Below, one piece after another: positions 11,605 to 21,715 of a stretch of DNA of 64,000 bases; the stretch's first letter is position 1; every line of letters begins with the position of its first letter. A program made the translations under genes and the position numbers. The stretch covers positions 282,144 to 346,143 of the forward strand of contig QKWP01000351.1 in NCBI GenBank assembly GCA_003550325.1, read 5' to 3'. Source of the DNA: Gigaspora rosea. Its lineage: Eukaryota; Glomeromycota; Glomeromycetes; Diversisporales; Gigasporaceae. The notes beneath the pieces are model-generated. The model was given only the letters and a program-made list of their open reading frames with translations. It was not told the DNA's origin and made no database searches.

Positions 11605-12396
11605 GACCTCCTTAATGCTCTGGTTTTCCTTAAAGGCCTTCCAGAGTTCTTCCTTACGATTTGTATTACCTACAGTTTTCTCTATGCACCAATAGTCCTA
11701 GTTTGGTGTTTCTATCTTATTTTCTATTTCTCTTTCAGTTGTTTTCTTTCTTTTTCCTTTGTTTCTAATATTGGAGATTTCAATTAAGCTTCTGGGCTCC
11801 ATGAGCACCTTCCAACCTTTTTCTTGTCTTCTCACCCAGGAGGAAACATCCACCACATCTGTTTTCTTAACCTGAATCACGTTTGAAAGTTCTCTTTCTT
11901 GAATTGGAACCTTATTATGCTTCTCTGAACTCGAGTTTTCTTTGTTTTCTTTCAGAACGTTCTACTCAACTACTTTAAGGGCCTTTTTTCTTTTCTGGAG
12001 TACTCTACTGAAAAAATTCTAGTTACTTTCCTGGTTTGTTCCTACCACTCATTCTTTCTTGGATTTTTTATCCGAGATCGCTCTTTAATTTATCCTAACT
12101 TGAGGTCTAATACCGTCTGCATTGTGCTGAAACTCTCTCTTTATTTTTCTGGAGCACCTATTTTCTAGTACAATTTTTTCTAATTCCTTAAACCAGTTAG
12201 GAATTTGGTGGATGCTGCTATATCTCTTATTCTTCTAATTTGTTGCCACGTTAAAAGTTCCTGATTTTCACCTGTCGTTAAATGATCTATGTACCAAATT
12301 TTTAACTCATCCAGGCCTCTTATTTTTTTTTTCCCATTCTGCATTTTTCAGAATTTCTTTAATACGTCTTTCTTTGTTGGTACCACTTTTAATTTT

Positions 12397-13754
12397 CTAG
12401 GTATTTTTAGACAAGTCTCCTTCTAAGTCGATCCCTAATTTTTTTGCCTCTACCATGATTGTCACATTTAGGTTTTTGTTCCATCTTTCTTTTGTGAGAT
12501 CTTTTAAGTTAAGAGTCCATATTGGTTCTGTTTCCATGAGCTTTAGTTGTGCCTTTCTCATATGGATTCTCATTATATCTCCTACTGTGTCTGGGTTGTT
12601 TATATGAACTACCCATTCTTTTATCATGTATTCAATATGTCATTGCCACAAGTGCTTAATTCCGCACATATCGGGGTGGGCGAATGCTGCATTAGGAGCT
12701 GTTTTTTCGTATTTGCCTTCCACTTAACTACTTTTAGCAAAGGACTTTGTATTCAGTTGCATTTCTGCTATGTGAGAAGGATATTGTTTAGAAGGATATT
12801 GTTTAGTTTATACTCCATGTGAGGGAGCCATACTATATTATTAATATATTTTGCTTGTGCAATGGAAATATTCTTCCTTTTCAGTATAGTCGCTAATTCT
12901 GTAGTTTCTCTTCTAAGTTTGTTCTTGTAGCTTTTACTCAGATTTCTTCCTGCTATCCATATTCCTAAGTATCTGGTTAAATCGATTTTTTTGATGGAGA
13001 TTTTGAATTGGTCTTTTTTCCACACTAGTTCTTTAGGACTATTTAATTTTCTTTGATTTATAACCAACAGTTCCGTTTTTTTTGGGTTGAGAAGAGTTCC
13101 ATTTGCTTCGAAGAAGCTTTCTGTTAGGTCTAGTGCCTTTTGCATGTTTTTGTATGAGTTTGTTAGTATCGCAGTGTCATCTGCATATGCGATAGCTGTT
13201 ACCTTAGAGATTTCTTTTTTGTACTCATTTGTGTTGAGGTCCACGGGCTAGTTGATTGATATTTTTGCTCCTCAGTCTGAGTAACTTAGCTTGTGTAGTA
13301 GCAGGTCAAGATAAATTCTCTATAAGAGGGAAGATATTACCTCCCCCTGATCAATTCCTTCTGCCGCTCTAAAGGGGTCTGTTGTTCCATACTTTGTTAT
13401 GACCTGCACCTTTCTGTTCCTAAAGAGGTTTATGAGTATTCTAACGAGCTGTCTCGAGAAGTTAATTCTTTCCATAGCCAGTTCAAGTCTCTCAAGGTTA
13501 ATAGTATCGAAAGCTTTTTTTATATCTAGCAGGGTAATCCATAACTTCTTGTTCTCTTGTTGCGCATCTTCTATTAATGAGCTTAGAATGTGTATAGGTT
13601 CTTGAGTACACTCTCCCTTCAGTCCAGCAAAGTTAAGTCCCTTTAGGATCTTGTGTTTTGTGATGACCTCACCAAGTCGTGTTTGTATGATTCTAATTAG
13701 GCATTTTCTGCTGGCTTCTAATAGCATTATAGGTCTTATATTTTGTAGGACCAA
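12397..13754 (-). pseudogene. LINE reverse transcriptase fragments
   Basis: 13320-13754 carries RPIMLLEASRKCLIRIIQTR, then LLDIKKAFDTI and GIDQGEVISSLL. 12768-13244 carries AIAYADDTAIL (the YADD active site) and LNPKKTELLV, followed by the thumb region. 12397-12627 continues toward the connection. The pieces lie in different frames or are separated by stops, so the enzyme is not made from this copy. Confidence 0.85.
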
Positions 13755-14489
13755 ATCCCACTCAGGTATTTTGGATATGGGGAAGATTATGCCAAGCTTC
13801 TATTTGTCTGGTAGTATTCCTGTCTCTATTATCATATTAAATAACTCTACTATAGCTTCTTTCACTTTTTTAGTTAAGGCTTTAAGTAGGGTATAACTAA
13901 TGCCTGATGCACCTGGTGCTAAGGAATTCCTTGTTTTTTGCTATTGCTGTTTCTCAATTATCTATATTAACTTTATGTAAAACTAGGAGGTACCAGTCTT
14001 TTCTGATCCAGTCTTTGGGAGTATAATCTTTGGCCCATGATTCTTCTGCCTTATTATTGCTTCTTTTCTTTGCGCATATTGTTTTTTAAAGTATAAGTTA
14101 ACTTCCTTCTTGATGTTTTCTGGTTCTGTGATTATACGTCTTTTCTCTCTTCCCCCTTCTATCTCTATCAATACATAGTCGATAGTATTCTTGTTCTATG
14201 GTCTTTCAAGGATGCTATTCAACATCTTTTTTCTTCTTTCTCTATTAGGCCATATCTCTTCTCTATATACCCCAAATTTCTACCTCTTTTGCTGTTCTTT
14301 GTTCTGCTACCATTTTCCTTTCTATGTTTGGATCCATAGCTTTAGTTGGTCTAGCCAGTTTGTTTCCCAAAGGTCTTGACATAATAGGGGTATTTCTGTA
14401 TCATTTTGCATATTGACCTCTAGTATAGTTGCATTCATTTTTGCTTTATACTGACTATCTATGACTCTATTCAAGTTTTGCTATGCTTT

Positions 14490-15990
14490 TTAGCCCAGTT
14501 TCCTAAGCTTCTTGATCCACTTATACCGAGGGTTCCATATTATCTGTTTGTGTTTTTCATCTTGAATCTGCTTGTATAGTATGGTTTTGTTTGCGGCTAT
14601 CTGGATCCAATGAACAATTTTATCACATTTTTCATTAATTCTTTCTTCTGTATTTAGACAGTTTGGTCTCTCTTTCTTTTTCTTATTGTTGGTATCATTT
14701 TTAATTAGCTTATCTAGCTTGTTTCTGTATTCGTTCCAATCTTCCTTTGTAGCATTGTCATAAAGAAAGATTTTTCTGTTTTCTATGTTCATTCTTTTTT
14801 GTTGTTTAAGAGAACAATTACCAAGTATAAGTTTAGTATACAGGTCCGTCCAAACAAGATTATGATCACTGTCTGTACCAAATTCTATTTGTTCTATGTC
14901 ACTATTTACTGTTATACTTTTAAATTCCGAGTCAACCCAAATATAGTCTATTCGAGATTTGGATGTTCTATTTGTTTGACCATGTGTGCTTATTTCCATT
15001 TGGATTGATCAGCTTGTATGTATCTGTGAAGCTAGTTCTTTGAAACCATTTGATTAGAGGGTTCTGTTTTGTTTGTTTATAGCTTCAGTTTTTTGTTTTT
15101 CGTTTGCTCCAGATACATCGTGTGTGTTTAGGTCGCCCCCAATAATGTTCCTAGAATTAGTGATACAAATCGATGAAAATTTTTCAATTGATTAGTTGAT
15201 AGATCATTTTATCCAACTAATCGATTAATCGATTTTATTCAACTAATCGATTAGTTGGTGATTAATCGACTAATCGATTAATCGATTAGTTGACTAATCG
15301 ATTAATTGAATAAATAATAAACGAAACTTGGTAAAATACACGTAAGGTAGCAACTGAAAATAGCAAGGTTGATATTCTTATATGATCAGTTGATTAAACG
15401 ACCAATTGACTAATTGTTTAATTAGTCGATTAATCAATTAGTTGGCCAATCGATTAATCGATTAGTCGACTAATCGATTAATCAACTAAGTTGGGTCTGT
15501 AAAATTCAAATCGATTAGTTGTCAACTTTACAACTAATCGATTAATTCGATTTTCAATTTGTATCACTACCTAGTATTTGGTCCTTTCTTGCACACATCC
15601 GTTGCAGTTTGTTGCTAAATTTTCTTTTGTACCTCTTTATCATTAGGGCTATATAGACTATCCATATGATAAATGTTATTCCCCTAAATTTGAATGCGCA
15701 TCTTAGGGTATAGACGTTTGGAGATGTTACACTTGTGAGATACTTTTGCCAATGTTTTTTTTATTAAGCACCCTACGGCTAATCCTTTTTTTTATATATG
15801 TGTTTTTTAGTCCAGTATGGCTTGTAGTCTCCCCATTCAAGATCTGCATACTGTAGTTCCTTACTTCATGTATTAGTTTTCGTTATCCCAATAAAGTCCA
15901 AATTTTCTCTTTTTCCCATTTCTAAAAGCTTCTGAAGTTTGCCTATGTTTGGCAACTTCCTTTTCTATTTTTACCAATGTTAGTGCAATA
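14490..15990 (-). pseudogene. LINE endonuclease domain fragments
   Basis: Minus-strand translation shows NIIGGDLNTHDVSGANEK near 15.1 kb (GDxN catalytic motif), SRIDYIWV near 14.95 kb and SDHNLVW near 14.87 kb, all exonuclease-endonuclease-phosphatase signatures. 15580-15990 continues the N-terminal part (NIGKLQKLLEMGKRENLDF, LYSPND). A MITE splits it at 15158-15569. The 169-aa open frame 14490-14999 is only a part. Confidence 0.8.
15158..15569. mobile_element. hAT-type MITE with ATCGATTA-rich palindrome
   Basis: Ends TAGTGATACAAATCGA and TTTGTATCACTA. The flanks CCTAGAAT (15150-15157) and CCTAGTAT (15570-15577) match at seven of eight bases, fitting an 8-bp hAT duplication. The interior is packed with ATCGATTAGT/ACTAATCGAT words in both orientations. 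It splits the LINE endonuclease region. Confidence 0.75.
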
Positions 15991-16234
15991 ATTCTTTTAA
16001 TAAACATATTTTGCAAGAAATTGCGGATGATTCTGAAGAAATTCCGGATTGTTTTTAATCTCGTTAATATTATGAAAACCCAATTTCCAAAAGTTTGTAT
16101 TAAGTTGCTCTAATTCTTCCAGAAGCTAGTGCAGGCTCTTGAAACCTGTACTGTTCTGTGATTTAACTGGTTATGTTAATAAATAATGTGCACTTATAAC
16201 AGTTAAATATATATATATATATTTGTTCTTTAAG

Positions 16235-16485
16235 TAAAGCAAGCAAACAAACTTTGTAAGGCTGTCGCAGTCTCTATTTTTGTAAATCCTGTACAATTTG
16301 CTTCTAATGAAGATCTTGACAAGTATCCTCGTTCTTTATCTAATGAGCTTGCCAAAATATCCACTATAAATTGTGTTGATGCTATTTTTTTTTCAAAAGA
16401 AGAAGATATCTATTCGGCTAGAATTACTTTAGATCTTGAAAAGCAATTTGGTACTTTTGTAGAAGTAAAAGGAAAGTCTCATCAA
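16235..16485 (+). pseudogene. panC: panC exon 2 (central part)
   Basis: After a TTTAAG acceptor it reads IKQANKLCKAVAVSIFVNPV, then QFASNEDLDKYPR, and ends GTFVEVKGKSHQ before GTAAGA. These are the VNPxQF and GxxHQ blocks of PanC. 251 nt, no internal stop. YSARITLD in place of the expected YP-G-T stretch suggests some C-to-T/G-to-A drift. Confidence 0.88.
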
Positions 16486-16746
16486 GTAAGATACTAATAC
16501 TGCTGATTGATATAAGTACAGTATATAGTTTTTGGTCAAGCTTGTACAAATCCTAAACTTAAAGAGTTAAAATAAAAAATAAAAAAAATAAATCTAAAAG
16601 CATTTAAATCTGCTATCTATAAGAATATATATCATTTGTTAAAAGATTGTTAATAAAATTTTTGAGTCATTAGTTTTTGCAAACCTTTTGGGTTTGTTCA
16701 TTCTAAGTTAAATAGGAGGCAACAAATCCAAAGATCTATCAAACTA

Positions 16747-17066
16747 CAGTCAACCCTCCATAAATGCAACTTGTAGGGACAAGCCTACAACGTGCATTTA
16801 GGGAGGTTTGCATCTGGAGAGAGCCAATTAAATTGCAGCTTTTAAAAATTAGATCATCAAGTTTGTGTAACTTCTACCAAAACTGTATAACCTATCTTAA
16901 ATACTAAAATTTGATTGACCACGTGCATTTAGGGAGGTTAGTGTGATATAAAATGTTATTCAAGAAAACGTGCATTTAGTACTAATAACATTTTACGGAA
17001 TAGAAAAAAATGTGCATTTAGAGAGGTATTGCATTTATGGAGGTTGCATTTATGGAGGGTTGACTG
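16747..17066. mobile_element. pogo/Tigger-like MITE
   Basis: Ends CAGTCAACCCTCCATAAATG and CATTTATGGAGGGTTGACTG are perfect inverses, flanked by TA (16745-16746 and 17067-17068). The interior repeats GTGCATTTAGGGAGG-type words. The CAGT..CCTC.ATAA terminus is typical of pogo-type elements. It lies in panC intron 2. No transposase. Confidence 0.85.
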
Positions 17067-17304
17067 TAGTATCTCAAAAAGTTTTATTAATAATTTTATG
17101 ATTAGACAAATAATATATACTCTTATAGAAATAAATTTGTCAAATTTCAAAACTATTGTTATTATTATTTATTTTTTTATTTTGTGAATATTAATCTTTT
17201 TTTTTTAATTTTAATGGTGAGACCTTGCTCTTATCTTTATATGTTAATCATTTTTTTAAGTTTGGATTTGATCAAGCTTTGCTAAAAACTGCAATAATGT
17301 ATAT

Positions 17305-17955
17305 TGTTACAGTACCGGAAGCCTTCTTTAATTCCGATAAAGTAACAATCACACGGCTCCAGAGATCCCTTACTTTGGGCGTGAAGCGGTGTGCAAGAAG
17401 GAAGTATAGTTTCTTTTATGTCTATAAGAAACTACACACTTCTCTGAGGCAGTTCGGTATAAAACAACAAGAGATAATAGACAGTTTATTAATTTAACAA
17501 GAGGGCTATTCCAAGGTGTCTGTTCCTTAGAAATCCCAAGAGTTTATTAATAATAAGAGAGGGGGATAAATAATATAAAGGTAAAGATAAAATACAATAT
17601 CTGGATCTGTCTAAAACTAAGGGAAATAAGGTGAGTTTATATATCTATTGAGCTAAGCGTCGCTAAGCGTCGTTAAGCGTCGCTAAGCATCGTTAAGCGT
17701 CGCTAAGCGTCATTAAGCGTCGCTAAGCATTGTTAAGCGTCGCTAAGCGTCATTAAGCGTCACTAAGCGTCGTTAAGCGTCGCTAAGCGTCATTAAGCGT
17801 CGCTAAGCGTCGTTAAGCGTCGCTAAGCGTCATTGAGTGTCATTGCACATCAATTTCGCATATCACTATTACTAAATACAGTTATTACAAAATTTCCTTA
17901 TTAAGTTCTAATTTTCAAACTAATTTCTACCAAAATTAAAACCTATTCTATAACA
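17305..17955 (-). repeat. 3-prime LTR of the gypsy element
   Basis: 651 bp, about 60 bp longer than its partner, mainly because the TAAGCGTCG/TAAGCGTCA minisatellite (about 17655-17840) has more units. The purine-rich AAAGGGGAGAG tract read on the minus strand (about 17958-17968) abuts it, as a polypurine tract should. Confidence 0.9.
17655..17840. repeat. TAAGCGTCG minisatellite in the 3-prime LTR
   Basis: About twenty imperfect 9-10 bp units (TAAGCGTCGC, TAAGCGTCGT, TAAGCGTCAT) in tandem. The partner tract in the other LTR (26427-26552) is shorter. Confidence 0.9.
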
Positions 17956-17967
17956 TTACTCTCCCCT

Positions 17968-18762
17968 TTAAGAACGAACTCCGTGAGTTCTAATTTGGGG
18001 AAGGACTTGAGAAAGTTCGGCATCAGTTAACCTCGTAATCATTGTATAAGTAATATAGGTTGTTCGAGAGATATTTTCTAGAGGTCGATTAGAGAAAAGC
18101 AATTTCATCCGTCTGGCACACTTCCATGTGTCTCGGGCTCTTCTTTCTCCTTGAGTCTTCTCAATTATTGATTGAATATCTTCATGAGCATCAGGGTACT
18201 TGTCTATAAGGTTACCAAGATAATAATAAGCTTCGAGCAGCTTAGTCTGGTCTTGTCTGTTTCTAGTTCGAGTTTTAATTCGTTTGAGAATTTTCTGCAA
18301 TTTCTCTTGATACGTTATTCCAGTATATAGAGGAATAGATGTCTGAGTTAGAGGTCCACAAGGTTGAATAATATCTTGTATAATTTTGGTTAATTTCCCA
18401 GGTAATGGAGCAGGAGTGTCTTCTTGGGGATTAGTAGTTGGAACAGTTAACGTTTCTTCCTGTATGTCTTCCAGTTCCAAGTTTGGGTTTATTTCTTCTG
18501 TGTCATTTACTCCTGGTGAATTAATTTCTAACTGCTCTGTGTCTTCTAGAGTGTTCAGAAAATTATTTGAGTCTGGCTCAAGAAAAGAAGTAATTACATT
18601 AGTAAGGTCAATAGTCTGAGTGGTATCATTATTATCACATAACCATACACATTGTGATGTAATCCACAATGCATAATTTTGGGCGGCATTATCTTGTTTC
18701 CATGTCTGAAAAAGGTATTGGAGGGCTAACAAGGTTTGAGGTTGCAATGTAGGGGTAGTCAT
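17968..18762 (-). CDS. Extra open frame of unknown role next to the 3-prime LTR
   Basis: 264 codons between integrase and the polypurine tract. Thr/Gln-rich N-terminus (MTTPTLQPQTLLALQYLFQT), an acidic middle, then a basic helical part (RIKTRTRNRQDQTKLLEAYY, RRARDTWKCARRMKLL). No signal peptide or membrane segment is seen, so it is not an obvious envelope gene. It fills the position where some Ty3/gypsy lineages carry an additional frame. Confidence 0.6.
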   Translation of the reverse strand: MTTPTLQPQTLLALQYLFQTWKQDNAAQNYALWITSQCVWLCDNNDTTQTIDLTNVITSFLEPDSNNFLNTLEDTEQLEINSPGVNDTEEINPNLELEDIQEETLTVPTTNPQEDTPAPLPGKLTKIIQDIIQPCGPLTQTSIPLYTGITYQEKLQKILKRIKTRTRNRQDQTKLLEAYYYLGNLIDKYPDAHEDIQSIIEKTQGERRARDTWKCARRMKLLFSNRPLENISRTTYITYTMITRLTDAELSQVLPQIRTHGVRS

Positions 18763-18858
18763 TTTTGGGAAAATTCCAAAAGGGGTAGTTGTATAAATAC
18801 ATTTTGAGGTTTTACGAATTAAATTGTGTGTTTCATCCCCTTGTAGATCAAATTTCTT

Positions 18859-20250
18859 CTAGAAATTTCTAGGGGAATCAATAACAACTACTGGTTCCCA
18901 AGTTTGTGGCTCGTGATATTTAGCAAGACGATCACTATTATAGTATTTTTGTAAAATTTTTCCTTCTATTGTCCGTAATTTATAAGCACCATTGTCTAAT
19001 TTCTCATGGATAAGAAAAGGTCCAAATCTTTTATCTTCAAATTTGGCTGAGCGAGAGGCTTCTAGTTCCTTTCTTTGTATCCACACTTTATCACCAATTT
19101 CAAATGTCTCTGTTCGAATATTGGCATCAAAACGGACTTTTTGTTTTTGCTGTGATCGTTCAGTATTTTGTCTGGCCTGATTCTGGTAGTTTGGTAATTT
19201 CTCTATTAAATCATAAGCACGTTGGAGAATACTTCCTTGTAAGTCTATTTCATCATCAATTTCTATAGGTTCTACTGGGAAAAGTGCTTCGATTGGTAAG
19301 ATAGCATATCTCCCATATATAAGTTGAAAGGGGGTATATCCTGTGGTAGCATGTCTTTTTGTTCTATATGCTAAGAGAACAGCAGGTATATACAAATCCC
19401 AATCATCATCTCCTTTCACTTTTGCAAGTGATTCACACAATGTTCTATTAAATCTTTCCACCATCCCATTTGTCTGAGGGTGGTAGGGAGAAGAGAATTT
19501 GTGCTTGATAAGAAATTTCTCGCAGAGAATTCTAATAGTTTCGCTAATAAAATTGCGACCTTGGTCTGATAAGATAATTTTTGGAGTTCCATGTCTACAG
19601 ATTATCTCTTCAAAGATAAACTGAGCGAGTGTATTAGCACTAGCATCTGGAACAGCACGAGCTTCTGGCCATCGTGTCAGGTATTCGGTAGCGACAATAA
19701 TATATCGATTGTTTTGTTTAGTTATAGGCAAAGGGCCTACAAGGTCAATTCCAACACGTTCGAAAGCTCTTCCTATTTGTATAGGGTGTAAAGGTTCTTT
19801 CCTATGACCTTTTTGTCTTCTTTGGCATTCCTCACAAGTCTTCACATATTCTTGTATATCTCTATACATTTGATCCCAATAATAGCGGTCAGATATTTTA
19901 TAATACATAGCGTCAGTTCCCAAATGTCCAGCAGTGGGGTGCTTATGCATCATATATAATACTGGTTCAACTTCTGTCCATTTTATAACTCTAAGTGGCC
20001 TGTCTGGGTTCCTTTTATTCTTTTTATAGAGAAGGTGATGTCTAACTTCAAAGTATTTAGCCTGGGTCATTAGTCGTTTTTGTTCTTGGTCAGTAAATCC
20101 ATCTGGAAATTGGTCTGTGTCCAAATAGTGGTAAAGATTATGATATTGGTCAAGATTCATATAATTTATTAGGTACAATGGTCTGAGTCGGTAACCGAGA
20201 GAGGGCATCAACATTCGAATGAATTCGGCCTGGTTTATGAATAATTCCAA
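18859..20250 (-). CDS. Gypsy integrase
   Basis: 463 codons. Zinc-binding HHCC region (HPTAGHLGTDAMYYKI..CEECQRRQKG), DDE core (VGIDLVGPLPITKQN, ILSDQGRNFIS, YHPQTNGMVERFNRTL), and a C-terminal domain with FEIGDKVWIQRKEL and KFEDKRFGPFLI. Family-typical order and size. Confidence 0.9.
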   Translation of the reverse strand: MELFINQAEFIRMLMPSLGYRLRPLYLINYMNLDQYHNLYHYLDTDQFPDGFTDQEQKRLMTQAKYFEVRHHLLYKKNKRNPDRPLRVIKWTEVEPVLYMMHKHPTAGHLGTDAMYYKISDRYYWDQMYRDIQEYVKTCEECQRRQKGHRKEPLHPIQIGRAFERVGIDLVGPLPITKQNNRYIIVATEYLTRWPEARAVPDASANTLAQFIFEEIICRHGTPKIILSDQGRNFISETIRILCEKFLIKHKFSSPYHPQTNGMVERFNRTLCESLAKVKGDDDWDLYIPAVLLAYRTKRHATTGYTPFQLIYGRYAILPIEALFPVEPIEIDDEIDLQGSILQRAYDLIEKLPNYQNQARQNTERSQQKQKVRFDANIRTETFEIGDKVWIQRKELEASRSAKFEDKRFGPFLIHEKLDNGAYKLRTIEGKILQKYYNSDRLAKYHEPQTWEPVVVIDSPRNF

Positions 20251-21715
20251 AATTGTATGGTTGGAGCTTCAAGATCCATCTTCCAATTCTTCCTTTGGGT
20301 TCAGCAGTACGTAACCATTTCAATGCTGAGTGGTCTGTAACTAAGATGAATTTTGTAGCGCCTAAATATTTGTGAAAATGTTCTATGGCCCATACAACTG
20401 CAGCACATTCAAGTTCAGTTGCTGCATAATTCATTTCTTCTTTTCGCAAACTTTTACTAGCATAGGCAATCGGGTGTTCTTTTCCATTCCTATCTAGTTG
20501 GCTTAGTGTGGCACCAAAGCCATTATAAGAAGCATCGGTAGCAAGTATAAATGTCTCTTTAAAATTGGGGTAGGCTAATATAGGAGCAGTAATGAGTCTA
20601 GATTTTAATTCTTCAAAAGCTTTTTGTTGTTTGTCTTGCCAGTGATAGGGTTCATTCTTTTGTAGAAGAGAATTCAAAGGGCGAGCGATTGATGAAAAGT
20701 TTTGAATAAATTGGCGATAGTATCCCGCAAGTCCAAGGAAAGATCGAAGGGCTGTAAGGTTTTTAGGAGGTTGAATCCGTTGGACAGCTTCTACTTTTTG
20801 AGGGTCAGGGGCGATACCGTTAGCAGAGATTAAGTGTCCAAGAAATGGTAGTTGGTGCATCCAGAAAGTACACTTTTCTATATTAAGTCTGAGTCCTGCT
20901 TGTTTAATTCTATTAAATACTCTTTTTAAATGGGTTAAATGTTCATCAAATGTTCTCGAATAAACAATTGTATCGTCTAAGTACACAACTACAAATTTCC
21001 ATGCAATTCCTTTATATACACGATCCATCAGCCTTTGAAAAGTTGCAGGAGCATTGCAAAGACCAAAAGGCATTACATTAAATTCATAAATTCCGTATCG
21101 TGTAGTAAAGGCAGTTTTCTCTTTGTCACGGGGGTCCATGGCAACTTGCCAATATCCACTCGCAAGATCGAGAGTAGAGAACCAAGAGCATCCTGTAAGG
21201 GCATTAAGCATTTCATCAATACGAGGCAGAGGGTAAGCATCCTTTTTGGTAACAGCATTTACTTTTCTGTAGTCTACACAGAATCGTAATTTGCCATTTT
21301 TCTTTCGTACTAGAACAACAGGTGAGGTCCAAGGGCTATCAGAGGGTTGAATGAGTTTATGTTCTAACATTCTTTGGATTTCTTCTTGTATAAATTCTTG
21401 TTCATTAGGAGGTACAGAATAAGGCCGGGAACGAATAGGGTGTACATCCTCAGTATAGATTCGGTGAGTAACCAAGTTGGTTCGTCCTAGCTCAGTTATA
21501 TCATTTGCAAAGAGGTCTGCAAATTCTTCTAATAATTTCCGAAAAGCTAGGCCTTGTTCTTTATTAAGTGGTCCAATATTTAAAGAAGTCTGGGTCGATA
21601 GGGTATATTCTTCATGTTCAAGAGTAATAATATTTACAAATTTGGGTATAAGGTTCTGGTCTGGGTCGACAGGTAGTTTATGATCCTGCCTAGGATTCTC
21701 TAAAAATTTTGACAA
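20150..21715 (-). CDS. Gypsy reverse transcriptase and RNase H
   Basis: 521 codons. RT motifs in order: PYSVPPNEQEFIQEEI, LVRKKNGKLRFCVDYRKVN, MPFGLCNAPATFQRLMD and VVYLDDTIVYS, followed by the connection (LRSFLGLAGYYRQFI) and RNase H (FILATDASYNGFGATLSQ, YAATELECAAVVWAIEHFHK, TDHSALKWL). Typical of Ty3/gypsy pol. The start shown is simply the first Met of the frame. Confidence 0.9.
   Translation of the reverse strand: MSKFLENPRQDHKLPVDPDQNLIPKFVNIITLEHEEYTLSTQTSLNIGPLNKEQGLAFRKLLEEFADLFANDITELGRTNLVTHRIYTEDVHPIRSRPYSVPPNEQEFIQEEIQRMLEHKLIQPSDSPWTSPVVLVRKKNGKLRFCVDYRKVNAVTKKDAYPLPRIDEMLNALTGCSWFSTLDLASGYWQVAMDPRDKEKTAFTTRYGIYEFNVMPFGLCNAPATFQRLMDRVYKGIAWKFVVVYLDDTIVYSRTFDEHLTHLKRVFNRIKQAGLRLNIEKCTFWMHQLPFLGHLISANGIAPDPQKVEAVQRIQPPKNLTALRSFLGLAGYYRQFIQNFSSIARPLNSLLQKNEPYHWQDKQQKAFEELKSRLITAPILAYPNFKETFILATDASYNGFGATLSQLDRNGKEHPIAYASKSLRKEEMNYAATELECAAVVWAIEHFHKYLGATKFILVTDHSALKWLRTAEPKGRIGRWILKLQPYNFGIIHKPGRIHSNVDALSRLPTQTIVPNKLYES

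Larger units (their letters stand above)
7090..16130 (-). mobile_element. Degenerate LINE (endonuclease-RT-RNase H), interrupted by other elements
   Basis: On the minus strand, from high to low coordinates, are an AP endonuclease, a reverse transcriptase, RNase H and a C-terminal CxxC..HxxxC motif, the order of I-like or Tad-like non-LTR elements. The frame is broken many times, so it is dead. The interval includes a hAT-type MITE (7658-8158), a large inverted-repeat element (8673-11102) and another MITE (15158-15569). Ends are approximate: the 5-prime part fades near 16.1 kb, just before panC exon 2, and the presumed 3-prime UTR ends near 7.1 kb. All of it sits in panC intron 1. Confidence 0.8.

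Noticed and set aside
17225-17497. 90-codon frame (+) overlapping the left LTR
   Set aside because: Crosses the intron-LTR border and has no relation to a known protein.
17655-17840. CRISPR-like regular array
   Set aside because: Units are 9-10 bp and contiguous with no spacers; it is a minisatellite in an LTR of a eukaryotic genome.
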